NCBI RefSeq assembly: GCF_004217135.1
Contig: NZ_SHKK01000001.1
Coordinates: forward strand, 3,782,001-3,846,000
Direction of reading: 5' to 3'
Length of the DNA: 64,000 nt
From: Micromonospora violae
GTDB taxonomy: Bacteria; Actinomycetota; Actinomycetes; Mycobacteriales; Micromonosporaceae
Below are positions 45,492 to 54,677 of the stretch, piece by piece. Position 1 is the first letter of the stretch. Each line of letters begins with the position of its first letter. A program made the position numbers and the translations under genes. A model generated the notes under the pieces. It was not told the origin of the DNA and did no database searches. It worked only from the letters and a program-made list of their open reading frames with translations.

Positions 45492-46196
45492 TCAGGCGCC
45501 GTCGCCCGATGCTTCCGCGCTGGCGTCATCGGGCACCCGCGAGGCGGGCACCACGGGACGGGTGGTCGGTGCCGGTACGGTCGCCGCCCCGGCCTCGTCG
45601 ACGGGTGGTGCGGCGGCCGGGGCGAGTGGGTTCGCCGTCCGGGTGGCGACCGACCAGACATCCCGCTCCGGCGCCGGCTGAGAATCATGCCCGGTGCGGG
45701 TGGCATCGCGCCACACGTGGTCGTCGCCGGCCCCGGTGGACGGGGCGCTCGGAGGTGGCTCGGGGAGCAGGTCGTCGGTGCTCGGGGTGGGTGCCGGCGA
45801 GGGCGGGGCGGTCGGTGCGGTGGCCGGCTCGGCGGGGTTCGTCGCGGACGTTTCCGCCGGGGAGAACGCGCGGAGCAGGCTGGCGACCCCTGCGGCGAAG
45901 TCACCGGCGCCGGTCGCGAGACGTTCGGCGAATTCCGGACTCGGGTCCCGCAACGCGGCGATGCCGCGACAGACCGGGCAGACGCAGCATTCGGCCGAAC
46001 CGGTGGCGAAAGCACCACCGCCGCCAGCACGTTCGTCCGGGCCCCCGCTGTGACCGAGGACACCGGACAACATCCCGCCCAGCGAGCCGAACGCGCCGCT
46101 CGCCGAGCCGGCGGAGGCCAGTCTCGCCCCCGCCAGCAGGGTGGCCACCAGCCGCTCCGCCTCTTCCCGGGCCGAACCCGGATCCGTTCCGCCCAC
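45492..46196 (-). CDS. Hypothetical Pro/Ala-rich protein with a CCVCPVC motif (DUF5304-like)
   Basis: A 234-residue protein. The first 110 residues are helical and contain SAECCVCPVCRGIAALRDPSPEF, a possible metal-binding Cys cluster, and the rest is a low-complexity Ala/Pro/Thr region. It resembles proteins annotated DUF5304 that lie between glucokinase and SRPBCC genes in actinobacteria, but I am not certain. GTG 46196 follows GAGGAG. Confidence 0.55.
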   Translation of the reverse strand: MGGTDPGSAREEAERLVATLLAGARLASAGSASGAFGSLGGMLSGVLGHSGGPDERAGGGGAFATGSAECCVCPVCRGIAALRDPSPEFAERLATGAGDFAAGVASLLRAFSPAETSATNPAEPATAPTAPPSPAPTPSTDDLLPEPPPSAPSTGAGDDHVWRDATRTGHDSQPAPERDVWSVATRTANPLAPAAAPPVDEAGAATVPAPTTRPVVPASRVPDDASAEASGDGA

Positions 46197-46227
46197 CGTC
46201 GGCTCCTCTACCGTGCCACCGGACCGG

Positions 46228-46683
46228 TCACTGCGCCGCACCGGTTGCTTCTACCCGGCGCTTGAGCTGCTTCAACGCGGTGTCCATGATCATCTTTTCG
46301 GCTTTGCGCCGAAACATCCCGAGCATGCCGACCGACAGGTCGACCTCCAGCGTGTAGGTCACCGTGGTGCTGCCGTCCGGGTTACCGACCAGGTCGTACG
46401 ACCCACGCTGGGCCTTCTGCATCTTCGACGGGGCGACCAGGTGCCACTCGATCCGGGACAGATCCTCGGCGTACTCGTACTCGAGCACGTACTCGTCGGC
46501 CATCACCCCGGCGTCGATGGTGAACCGCACCTGACTGGCGTAGCCGTCCTCGTACTCCTCGACGACCTCGACGCGGCGCACCGCGTCGGTCCACTCGGGG
46601 TAGCGCGCGAAGTCGCAGATGACCGCCGTCACCTGATCCGGTGCGGCGCCGATGATGATCGACTGGGTGGAGGAGTCCGCCAT
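46228..46683 (-). CDS. SRPBCC (START/Bet v1-fold) protein
   Basis: A 151-residue SRPBCC-type cyclase/dehydrase-like protein (QSIIIGAAPDQVTAVICDFARYPEW, SRIEWHLVAPSKMQKAQRGSYDLV). The fold forms a hydrophobic pocket for lipids or polyketides. It matches the family of M. tuberculosis Rv2185c, also close to fadD15. Only six C residues separate a TAGCCT -10-like element from the ATG, so the mRNA is probably leaderless. Confidence 0.85.
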   Translation of the reverse strand: MADSSTQSIIIGAAPDQVTAVICDFARYPEWTDAVRRVEVVEEYEDGYASQVRFTIDAGVMADEYVLEYEYAEDLSRIEWHLVAPSKMQKAQRGSYDLVGNPDGSTTVTYTLEVDLSVGMLGMFRRKAEKMIMDTALKQLKRRVEATGAAQ

Positions 46684-46689
46684 GGGGGG

Positions 46690-46695
46690 AGGCTA
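46690..46695 (-). promoter_or_regulatory. -10 element of a probably leaderless SRPBCC transcript
   Basis: TAGCCT on the minus strand ends seven bases before the ATG at 46683, and no ribosome-binding site lies between, consistent with transcription starting at or next to the start codon. Confidence 0.45.
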
Positions 46696-46863
46696 CCCGG
46701 CGGGCACCGCGCGCACGCCGCGCCGCCCCAGCCACGCCCGCGCCCAGCACCCCCGGACAACGCTGGGCGTTAACAGAGTGCCCTTGCTCACCGGGTAGGT
46801 TTCGACACAGCCGACGCCCACGGCGGCGGCCTGCCCGGCCAGTGCCAGCACGAAGGAGTGCAA

Positions 46864-48678
46864 GTGCGCGAGTTCTCCGTCCCGCCGATCGTCACCGTTG
46901 GCGACGCGGCCAACCTCACCGATCCGGTCTGGGACAACGCCGAGGTCGCGCCCGACGCCGTCCAGTTCGCCCGCCCCGCCCCGAGCGCCGACGGCACCCT
47001 CACCGCCTGGACCGAGGTGACCTGCCTCCAGTTCCGCGACGAGGTGGCCGCCGTCGCCCGCGGGCTGATCGCCGCCGGCATCGAGCCAGGTGTCCGGGTC
47101 GGGCTGATGAGCCGCACCCGCTACGAGTGGACGCTGCTGGACTACGCCATCTGGGCCGTCGGCGCGGTGACCGTGCCGATCTACGAGACGTCCAGCGCCG
47201 AACAGGCCGCGTGGATCCTCGAGGACTCCAACGCCGTCGCCGTCGTGGTCGAGACCGAGGCGCACGCCGCGCTGATCGCCGGTGTCCGGGACCGCCTGCC
47301 CGAGCTGGGCCAGGTCTGGCAGATCGACCGCGGCGGGGTCGAGCACCTGGTCACCACCGGCGCGACGGTCGAGCTGGCCGAGGTTGAGCGGCGGCGCAAG
47401 GCCGTCCGCGCCGGCGACCTCGCCACGATCATCTACACCAGCGGCACCACCGGCCGACCCAAGGGTTGCGTGCTCACCCACCGCAACATGTACGCCGACA
47501 TCGCCAACGCGGTGCCGGTGCTGCCGAACCTGTTCAACGCCGGTGCGAGCACCCTGCTCTTCCTCCCACTGGCACACGCCTTCGCCCGGCTCATCCAGAT
47601 CGGCGTCGTGCAGGCACGGGCCACCATGGCGCACTGCGCCGACACCAGGAACCTGGTCGCCGAGCTACAGGCGTTCCGGCCGACCTTCGTGCTCTCCGTA
47701 CCCCGGGTGTTCGAGAAGGTCTACAACGCCGCCAAGCAGAAGGCCGAGGCGGACGGCAAGGGCGGCATCTTCGCCCGCGCCGAGCAGGTCGCCATCGCGT
47801 ACAGCGAGGCCCTGGAGACCCCGGGCGGGCCGGGCCTGGCGCTGCGCGCCCAGCACGCCGTCTTCGACCGGCTGGTCTACCGCAAGCTGCGCGCCGCGCT
47901 CGGCGGACGGTGCCGGGACGCGATCTCCGGCGGCGCGCCGCTGGGCGCCCGGCTCGGTCACTTCTTCCGGGGTGTCGGCGTGACGGTCCTGGAGGGCTAC
48001 GGCCTCACCGAGACCTCGCCCGCCGCTGCGGCGAACCTGCCCACCGGCACCCGGATCGGCACCGTCGGCCGTCCGCTGCCCGGCGTGACCGTGCGGATCG
48101 AGGACGACGGCGAGATTCTGATCTCCGGCGAGCTGATCTTCCAGGGCTACTGGCGCAACGAGACCGCGACGGCCGAGACGATCACCGCCGACGGCTGGTT
48201 CCGCACCGGCGACCTGGGCCAGCTCGACTCCGACGGCTACCTGAGCATCACCGGCCGCAAGAAGGAGCTGATCGTCACCGCCGGTGGCAAGAACGTCGCC
48301 CCGGCGGTGCTGGAGGACCTGGTCCGGGCGCACCCGTTGATCAGCCAGTGTGTCGTGGTCGGCGACGCCAAGCCGTTCATCGCGGCGTTGGTCACCGTCG
48401 ACGAGGAGGCGCTGCCGACCTGGCTGGAGAGCGCCGGGATGCCGCTCGACACCACCGTCGAGCAGCTGCGCGAGCACGAGGGCCTCCGCAAGGAGATCCA
48501 GACCGCGATCGACACCGCGAACCAGGCGGTGTCGAAGGCCGAAGCGATCAAGGTGTTCCGGGTCCTGCCCCGCGACTTCACCGAGGCGACCGGCGAGCTG
48601 ACCCCGTCGCTCAAGGTCAAGCGCCAGGTTGTCCACAAGACGTACGCGGCGGAGATCGCCGATATCTACCGAAGCTGA
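46864..48678 (+). CDS. fadD15: Long-chain fatty acyl-CoA ligase (FadD15-like)
   Basis: A 604-residue AMP-dependent ligase that activates fatty acids as acyl-adenylates. Visible motifs are IYTSGTTGRPKG (P-loop), TLLFLPLAHAFARLIQ, GYGLTETSP, WFRTGDLGQLD and the C-terminal Lys region EATGELTPSLKVKR. GTG 46864 is preferred, with AAGGAG five bases upstream; the GTG at 46858 overlaps that site. It corresponds to M. tuberculosis Rv2187 and shares this neighbourhood. Confidence 0.92.
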   Translation: MREFSVPPIVTVGDAANLTDPVWDNAEVAPDAVQFARPAPSADGTLTAWTEVTCLQFRDEVAAVARGLIAAGIEPGVRVGLMSRTRYEWTLLDYAIWAVGAVTVPIYETSSAEQAAWILEDSNAVAVVVETEAHAALIAGVRDRLPELGQVWQIDRGGVEHLVTTGATVELAEVERRRKAVRAGDLATIIYTSGTTGRPKGCVLTHRNMYADIANAVPVLPNLFNAGASTLLFLPLAHAFARLIQIGVVQARATMAHCADTRNLVAELQAFRPTFVLSVPRVFEKVYNAAKQKAEADGKGGIFARAEQVAIAYSEALETPGGPGLALRAQHAVFDRLVYRKLRAALGGRCRDAISGGAPLGARLGHFFRGVGVTVLEGYGLTETSPAAAANLPTGTRIGTVGRPLPGVTVRIEDDGEILISGELIFQGYWRNETATAETITADGWFRTGDLGQLDSDGYLSITGRKKELIVTAGGKNVAPAVLEDLVRAHPLISQCVVVGDAKPFIAALVTVDEEALPTWLESAGMPLDTTVEQLREHEGLRKEIQTAIDTANQAVSKAEAIKVFRVLPRDFTEATGELTPSLKVKRQVVHKTYAAEIADIYRS

Positions 48679-48692
48679 CTACCATCCGTCAC

Positions 48693-50384
48693 GTGCCCGC
48701 ATCAACAGCCACCGCACCGCACCCGCATCCCCTCGCCGCGGCCGCCCGCCTGGTGATGCTGGCGCTGATCGCCATCCTGACCCTGTTCGCCACCCGCGAC
48801 GTCACCCAGCTGTGGTGGATCGCGCTGCTGGCGGTGGCCGGGCTGCCGTCGCTGCTGGCACCGCAGCACCGGCTGGTCGGCCCGCTGAGCCGGGTGGCCG
48901 AGGTGGTGGTGCTGGGGCTGGCCGCGAGCCAGGTCGCCGCGGAGGCGTCCATCGGCGGCACCGTCGACGGTCTGGGCGCGTCGGCGGTGCTGCCCTACCT
49001 GGCGGTCCCGGTGACCGTCACCGCGCTGCGCCGCCGCTTCGCCGAGGGCGCCGCGCTGCTCGTGGTCACCGCCGTCACCCTGCTGGTCAGCGGCGCGTCG
49101 ACCCAGGTCGAGGGCGGGGCACAACTCGCCCAGCCGGGTTACCTCGCGGTCTGCGCGCAGTGGCTGATCCTGGCGGCGCTGGGGCTCTACGCCGCCGGCA
49201 CGCTGCACCAGGTGATGGCGGTCCGCGGTGAGGGCAAACCCCAGCCGTACGCCGAGGCCACCCGACTGCTGACCCAGCTGCGTACGGTGGCCCGGCAACT
49301 GCCCGGGGCGACCCTGGATCCGGGCGGCATCTCCGAGCACCTGCTGGAGGAGCTGCGCACGGTGGCCCGCGCCGACCGGGGGGCGGTGCTGTCGGCCAGC
49401 GGCGGCGGTCGGCTCGTGGTGCTCGCCCAGGCCGGCGTCGACCGGGTGGACTGGGAGACGACGCTGGACGCGGACTCGGCGATCGCCGACGCCTGGGCCA
49501 CCCAGCAGGCCACCACCGCCGCCCGGTCGCAGTCCCGCTCGCACCGCGGCGGCGAGGTGTCCGCGCTGATCGTTCCGCTGGTCGCCGGGGTACGCACGGT
49601 GGGGCTGGTGGTGCTGGAGGCCGACGCCACGCACGCGTACCCGCCGCCGGTGGTGGCCCGGGTGACCGGGCTGACCCGCCCGGCCGCGCTGCGGCTGGAG
49701 GCGGCGCTGCTCTTCGACGAGGTGCGCTCGCTGGCGACCAACGAGGAGCGACAGCGGCTGGCCCGGGAGATCCACGACGGGGTGGCACAGGAACTGGTGA
49801 TGGTCGGCTACGGCATCGACAACGCCCTGGCCACCGTCTTCGACGACGCCGACGAGACCGCCGAGGCCCTGCGTACGCTGCGCGGCGAGGTGACCCGGGT
49901 GATCCAGGAGCTGCGGCTGAGCCTCTTCGAGCTGCGCAGCGAGGTGGACCGGCAGGGTGGGTTGGCCGCGGCGATCGCGGAGTACGCGCGCACCGTCGGC
50001 GCGTCCGGCGGGCTGCGGGTGCACCTCTCGCTGGACGAGTCGACCGCCCGGCTGCCGGCCGCCACGGAGGCCGAGTTGCTGCGCATCGCCCAGGAGGCGG
50101 TGACCAACGCGCGCAAGCACGCCGGGGCGTCCAATTTGTGGGTCACGTGTGAAGTTGACCCCCCGTACGCGCAAATAGAAGTGTCGGATGACGGTCAGGG
50201 GATGGCTGACCAGCGCCCGGACGGGCGGTACGGTCTTGCGATCATGGCCGAGAGGGCGGAACGTATCCGGGGCCGGTTGGAGATCAGGCCGCGGCAACCC
50301 AGCGGCACGACCGTGGCGGTGGTTCTCGGCACCTCGGCCCGGCGCGATAACGTGCGCGGCAGCGCAGCACCAGAAGGGGAGTAA
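48693..50384 (+). CDS. NarL-type sensor histidine kinase with GAF-like domain
   Basis: A 563-residue sensor kinase. About six N-terminal membrane helices (residues 15-170) are followed by a GAF-like domain (residues 210-340), then the HisKA_3 dimerisation motif LAREIHDGVAQELV with the phospho-accepting His, and a HATPase domain with EAVTNARKHA and VSDDGQG. GTG 48693 has no ribosome-binding site, and a TACCAT -10-like element ends seven bases before it, so the mRNA may be leaderless. Its regulator is encoded eight bases downstream. Confidence 0.9.
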   Translation: MPASTATAPHPHPLAAAARLVMLALIAILTLFATRDVTQLWWIALLAVAGLPSLLAPQHRLVGPLSRVAEVVVLGLAASQVAAEASIGGTVDGLGASAVLPYLAVPVTVTALRRRFAEGAALLVVTAVTLLVSGASTQVEGGAQLAQPGYLAVCAQWLILAALGLYAAGTLHQVMAVRGEGKPQPYAEATRLLTQLRTVARQLPGATLDPGGISEHLLEELRTVARADRGAVLSASGGGRLVVLAQAGVDRVDWETTLDADSAIADAWATQQATTAARSQSRSHRGGEVSALIVPLVAGVRTVGLVVLEADATHAYPPPVVARVTGLTRPAALRLEAALLFDEVRSLATNEERQRLAREIHDGVAQELVMVGYGIDNALATVFDDADETAEALRTLRGEVTRVIQELRLSLFELRSEVDRQGGLAAAIAEYARTVGASGGLRVHLSLDESTARLPAATEAELLRIAQEAVTNARKHAGASNLWVTCEVDPPYAQIEVSDDGQGMADQRPDGRYGLAIMAERAERIRGRLEIRPRQPSGTTVAVVLGTSARRDNVRGSAAPEGE

Positions 50385-50391
50385 CCCGAGG

Positions 50392-51060
50392 ATGACCACA
50401 AGTCCGATACCGGCAACCCGTACCAAGGTCCTCCTTGTCGACGATCATGACCTGATTCGCAAGGGCCTGCGGCACGCCTTCGAGCGTGACCGCCAGTTCG
50501 AGGTCGTCGGTGAGGCGGCCACGGCGGCGGAGGGCGTACGCCAGGCCGGCGCCTTGCAGCCGGACGTGGTGATCATGGATCTGCGGCTGCCCGACGGCAG
50601 CGGCCTGGAGGCCACCCGCGCCTTGCGCAAGTCGAGCGCGTCGATGGGCATCGTGGTGTTGACCATGTATGCCGGCGATGACCAGCTCTTCGGCGCGTTG
50701 GAGGCCGGCGCGAGCGCCTTCGTGCCGAAGACCGCCCCGGCCGACGAGGTGGTGGCCGCCGCACGGCACGCCGCCTCCTCTCCCAGCGCCTTCACCGCGG
50801 CCGACCTGGCCGAGGCGATGAAGCGCCGGCTCGCCCCGTCCGGCCCGCAGTTGTCTCCCCGCGAGGGGCAGGTGCTGCGGCTGCTCGCCGACGGAATGAG
50901 CGTGGCGGGCATCGCCAAGCAGCTGTTCGTCAGCGAGTCCACGGCGAAGACGCACATCTCCAAGCTCTACGAGAAGCTCGGCGCGGCCAACCGGGCTCAG
51001 GCCCTGATGACCGCGTTGCGGCTCGGCCTGCTCGAGGCACCGGACGCGCCGAAGTTCTGA
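50392..51060 (+). CDS. LuxR/NarL-family response regulator
   Basis: A 222-residue response regulator. The receiver domain has VLLVDDHD, the phospho-Asp in VVIMDLRLPDG, TMYAG and the Lys in FVPKT. The C-terminal LuxR helix-turn-helix reads LSPREGQVLRLLADGMSVAGIAKQL, then STAKTHISKLYEKLG. It is the cognate partner of the upstream kinase. Target genes are not visible. Confidence 0.93.
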   Translation: MTTSPIPATRTKVLLVDDHDLIRKGLRHAFERDRQFEVVGEAATAAEGVRQAGALQPDVVIMDLRLPDGSGLEATRALRKSSASMGIVVLTMYAGDDQLFGALEAGASAFVPKTAPADEVVAAARHAASSPSAFTAADLAEAMKRRLAPSGPQLSPREGQVLRLLADGMSVAGIAKQLFVSESTAKTHISKLYEKLGAANRAQALMTALRLGLLEAPDAPKF

Positions 51061-51249
51061 CCTGCCTTCCGCTCGTCGAGCGGGACGCCGCGACCGACGG
51101 TCCGCGCCAGCCTCTCCCCGGCGCGGGCCGTCGCGCATCGACCGACATCGACGGGCAACCTCCGGCGCGCTATGGTCTGGCGTGCGTGGCGGGTGGACAA
51201 TACCCGCGCGGGCGACGACGCTCGCGTCGCGGACTCGAGGGGTGAACGC

Positions 51250-52059
51250 ATGCAGCGGCCGGAATGGGCACCCGACACCATCGACATCGAGCGCCCGAGC
51301 GTCGCGCGGATGTACGACTACTACCTCGGTGGCTCGCACAACTTCGCCGCTGACCGGGCCGCAGCGCAGGCGATGGTCGCCGCGGTGCCCGAGGCGCCGC
51401 TGATGGCCCAGGCCAACCGGGCGTTCCTGCGCCGGGCCGTGCACCACCTCGCCGAGGCCGGGATCCGGCAGTACCTGGACATCGGCTCGGGCATTCCGAC
51501 CGTGGGCAACGTGCACGAGATCGCCCAGCAGCTCGACCCTCGGTCACGAGTGGTCTATGTGGACGTCGACCCGGTGGCGGTGGCACACAGCCGCGAGATC
51601 CTCGCCGGCAACGAGCAGGCCACAGTGGTGCAGGAGGACCTGCGCCGGCCGGAGGCGATCCTGGCACATCCGGACGTCCGCAAGGTGCTCGATCTGAGCC
51701 AACCGGTGGCCGTGATGGTGGTGGCCGTCCTGCACTTCGTCTCCGATGACGACCGACCGGCGGAGCTGCTGCGCACGCTCCGGGACGCGTTGGCGCCCGG
51801 CAGTTACCTGGTGCTGTCCCAGGCCAGCGACGACGGGCGCAGTGAGGACGAACGCGCCGAGGCGGAGCGGGTCTACCGGCGTACCGACAGCCCGTTGTGG
51901 ATACGCAGCCGCGCCGAGCTGACCGCGCTCTTCGACGGGTTCGAGCTGCTCGACCCCGGCGTGGTCTGGGTGCCCCAGTGGCGACCGGACACTCCGGAGA
52001 GCGCTGAGGACGCCGAGCGCGCGGTCTTCATGGGCGGTGTCGGGCGGCTCGGTGGCTGA
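51250..52059 (+). CDS. SAM-dependent methyltransferase (DUF574/PF04672 type)
   Basis: A 269-residue protein of the actinobacterial DUF574 methyltransferase family. It has the typical start (DIERPSVARMYDYYLGGSHNFAADRAAA) and SAM motif YLDIGSGIPTVGNVHEIAQ, followed by VVYVDVDPVAVAHS. Substrates are unknown for the whole family. ATG 51250 follows GAGGGGTG. The downstream GGDEF-EAL gene starts inside its 3' end. Confidence 0.85.
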   Translation: MQRPEWAPDTIDIERPSVARMYDYYLGGSHNFAADRAAAQAMVAAVPEAPLMAQANRAFLRRAVHHLAEAGIRQYLDIGSGIPTVGNVHEIAQQLDPRSRVVYVDVDPVAVAHSREILAGNEQATVVQEDLRRPEAILAHPDVRKVLDLSQPVAVMVVAVLHFVSDDDRPAELLRTLRDALAPGSYLVLSQASDDGRSEDERAEAERVYRRTDSPLWIRSRAELTALFDGFELLDPGVVWVPQWRPDTPESAEDAERAVFMGGVGRLGG

Positions 52060-53797
52060 GCCGCCCGGGGTGCCCTCCCACCCGGGCACGTTCGCGCGGG
52101 CCTGGGCGAAGGCGGTCTCCGGCACCAGCTACCTCCCGATGACCCAGGCCCAGTTGGAGTCCCTGCTGGACCGACTCACCGGACACCTGGCCACCGCCCT
52201 GGTCACCGAGCCGTTCGACCTGCGTGCCGGGCACCGGGTGGGCGCCGAGTTGGTCGCCGCGCACATCGCCTCCGCCGAGGGCCTGGGTCGAACCGTCGAG
52301 GTCATCCAGCTCCGGTTGATCCGCGACCTGGGGTTGGTGGCCGAGGACGTCGAGGACCGGATGGCCCGGCTGTTGGCGGCCGTGGCGACCGGTTACGCCC
52401 GCGCGTTGCGCGACCGGACGCTCGACGAGCAGGAGTCGATCCGCCGCGCCGCGATGCGGGCCCGCAACCAGGCCGAGCGGGCGCTGCGCGCCAGCGAGGC
52501 CCGGTTCCGGCATCAGGCCACCCACGACCCGCTCACCGGCCTGCCCAACCGGACGCTGTTCACCGAACGGCTCACCGCCGCGCTCAACGAGCCGGGCCGG
52601 GGCGCGCAACGGGTCGGGGTGTGCTTCCTTGACCTGGACCGCTTCAAGGTCGTCAACGACACCCTGGGGCACCAGATCGGTGACCTGCTGCTGGTCACGG
52701 TGGCCGAGCGGCTGCGCAAGGCCATTGGCGAGCACCTGGTGGCCCGGCTCGGCGGCGACGAGTTCGTCATCCTGGTGGAACGGACGGCCGGCACCGACGA
52801 CATGGTCGCGGTGGCCGAGACCGCGCTCGCCGCGGTCCGCACACCGGCGCTGGTCGACGGGCACGAGCTGCAGATCTCGGCGAGCGTCGGCATCGTCGAA
52901 CGCCAGGTCGCCGGGGCCAACCCGACGGACCTGATGCGGGCCGCCGACAGCACCCTGCACTGGGCGAAGTCCGCCGGCGGGGCGCGCTGGGCGCTCTACG
53001 ACGCCGAGCGCAACCAACGTGAGCTGGCCCGCTACGCGCTCTCCGCGGCCATTCCGGCGGCGTTGGAGCGGGGCGAGTTCTACCTCGACTACCAGCCGCT
53101 GACCTCACTGCGCGACGGCAGCCTGGTCGGCGTGGAGGCGCTGGTCCGCTGGCGGCACCCCGAGTTGGGGGTGCTGCGCCCGGACAGCTTCATCGGGTTG
53201 GCCGAGGAGACCGGCCTGATCGTCCAGTTGGGCGGGTGGGTGCTGGCCGAGGCGTGCCGCGAGGCCGAGGCGTGGTCGGCCGGGGGTGCCGCCGCGCCGT
53301 TCGTCAGCGTCAACCTGGCGGTACGGCAGGTCCACCGACCCGGTCTGGTGCAGGAGGTTCGTGCGCTGCTGCGGCAGACCGGCCTGCCGCCGGAGCGACT
53401 CCAACTCGAGATCACCGAGAGCACGATGATGAGCACCGCCAAGGAGCCGGTACGCGCCCTGCGGGTCCTGGCCGACCTCGGGGTACGCATCGCCATCGAC
53501 GACTTCGGCACCGGTTACAGCAATCTGGCGTACCTGCGGGACCTGCCGGTGACCGAGTTGAAGGTGGCCGGTGAGTTCGTGGCCGGCCTGCGGTCGCCCG
53601 CCGTCGGCCGCACCGACGAACGGATCCTCGCTTCGCTGGTCTCGTTGGCGCACGCGCTGGACCTGACCGTGACCGCCGAAGGGGTGGAGACGGCCGGGCA
53701 GGCCGAGCGGCTCCGCGCGATCGGCTGCGACGCCGCCCAGGGCTGGCACTTCGGCCGTCCCGCCCCGGCCGATCGCATCCTGGCCCGCATCCGCTGA
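52037..53797 (+). CDS. Cyclic-di-GMP turnover protein with GGDEF and EAL domains
   Basis: A 586-residue protein. Residues 1-145 form a helical sensor-like region without membrane segments, 155-315 a GGDEF domain with an intact RLGGDEFVIL active site, and 330-580 an EAL domain with VGVEALVRW, NLAV, EITES and DDFGTGYSNLAYL. Both diguanylate cyclase and phosphodiesterase residues are present, so the activity could be dual. GTG 52037 overlaps the previous gene by 23 bases; GTG 52052 is an alternative. Confidence 0.92.
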   Translation: MSGGSVAEPPGVPSHPGTFARAWAKAVSGTSYLPMTQAQLESLLDRLTGHLATALVTEPFDLRAGHRVGAELVAAHIASAEGLGRTVEVIQLRLIRDLGLVAEDVEDRMARLLAAVATGYARALRDRTLDEQESIRRAAMRARNQAERALRASEARFRHQATHDPLTGLPNRTLFTERLTAALNEPGRGAQRVGVCFLDLDRFKVVNDTLGHQIGDLLLVTVAERLRKAIGEHLVARLGGDEFVILVERTAGTDDMVAVAETALAAVRTPALVDGHELQISASVGIVERQVAGANPTDLMRAADSTLHWAKSAGGARWALYDAERNQRELARYALSAAIPAALERGEFYLDYQPLTSLRDGSLVGVEALVRWRHPELGVLRPDSFIGLAEETGLIVQLGGWVLAEACREAEAWSAGGAAAPFVSVNLAVRQVHRPGLVQEVRALLRQTGLPPERLQLEITESTMMSTAKEPVRALRVLADLGVRIAIDDFGTGYSNLAYLRDLPVTELKVAGEFVAGLRSPAVGRTDERILASLVSLAHALDLTVTAEGVETAGQAERLRAIGCDAAQGWHFGRPAPADRILARIR

Positions 53798-53929
53798 CCC
53801 ACCGGCCCGCCCACGCCCCAACCGTTTCCCGCCCACTCCCCCAACTGCGGCTCACCCCGACGTCACGAAAACCCGCAGTGGAGCAGCTGTGGGGTCGAGC
53901 GGACAGCGCGGGGCCGGATACTCCGTTGA

Positions 53930-53973
53930 GGCTGATGTCTGTGAGTCATCTCGATGACTCACAGACATCAGCC
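53930..53973. terminator. Perfect 21-bp hairpin after the GGDEF-EAL gene
   Basis: The arms 53930-53950 and 53953-53973 are perfectly complementary with a two-base loop. The word GATGTCTGTGAGTCATC is shared with the hairpin at 234-287, but the halves are in the reverse order (word first here, word last there). Confidence 0.6.
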
Positions 53974-54036
53974 TGATCCCGGAAAGGCGTCGGCAGGTCA
54001 CCGAGACACGCCTGCTTGAGCCAATCCACCGCCGAG

Positions 54037-54051
54037 GTAGACAGCGTCTAC
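54037..54051. promoter_or_regulatory. TetR operator 1
   Basis: GTAGACAGCGTCTAC is a near-perfect palindrome 22 bases before the TetR start codon. A second copy lies 23 bp further on. Together they fit an autoregulated TetR operator. Confidence 0.6.
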
Positions 54052-54059
54052 ACCGCCTG

Positions 54060-54074
54060 GTAGACAGTGTCTAT
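54060..54074. promoter_or_regulatory. TetR operator 2, overlapping the start codon
   Basis: GTAGACAGTGTCTAT repeats the operator 1 palindrome with two changes and overlaps the ATG at 54073. Binding here would block transcription start directly. Confidence 0.6.
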
Positions 54075-54657
54075 GGACGCGGACGAGACGGGGTTGCGGG
54101 CACGGCTGGTGGCCGCCGGGGTGGACCTGGTGCTGCGCGAGGGCCAGTCGGCGGTGTCCCTGCGGGAGATCGCCCGCCGCGCCGGGGTCTCCCACGGCGC
54201 GCCGCGCCGCTACTTCCCCACCCACGTCGACCTGCTCTCGGCCATCGCCCGGGAGGGCTTCGCCGACCTCACCGCCCGGGTCGAGCAGACGATGCGCGAC
54301 GTCGACGCGGACCCGCGTACCCGATTGACCGCACTGGCCCGGACGTACCTCGACTTCGCGGCGGCCCACCGCGGCATGTTCGAGCTGATGTTCCGCCACG
54401 ACCTGCTGGACAGCGGCCGGCTGCGGCTGCGCGAGACGAGCCTGCCGCTCTTCGCCGTGCTGGCCGACCTGGTGGCCCAGGTGCGCCGGCCCACCGACGC
54501 ACCGGCGACGGTGCTGGCCGGGGCGCTCTGGGCCAACCTGCACGGCATCGCCCAGCTCTGGGCCTGGGGCAGCCTGCCGCTGGCCACCGGAGCCACCGAC
54601 GACGACGCCCTGCTGCGCACCGCGCTGGACGCCCACCTCGGCCCCACCCCCGCCTGA
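54073..54657 (+). CDS. TetR-family repressor
   Basis: A 194-residue TetR protein. The N-terminal helix-turn-helix spans residues 8-55 (LVAAGVDLVLREGQSAVSLREIARRAGVSHGAPRRYFPTH in pieces), and the C-terminal helices are of the TetR_C type with LARTYLDFAAAHRGMFELMF. The start at ATG 54073 has no leader ribosome-binding site and overlaps an operator, so it is probably a leaderless, autoregulated gene. It is followed after 20 bases by an acyltransferase, the likely regulated partner. Confidence 0.87.
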   Translation: MDADETGLRARLVAAGVDLVLREGQSAVSLREIARRAGVSHGAPRRYFPTHVDLLSAIAREGFADLTARVEQTMRDVDADPRTRLTALARTYLDFAAAHRGMFELMFRHDLLDSGRLRLRETSLPLFAVLADLVAQVRRPTDAPATVLAGALWANLHGIAQLWAWGSLPLATGATDDDALLRTALDAHLGPTPA

Positions 54658-54677
54658 ACCCGATCCCCGGAGGACCC

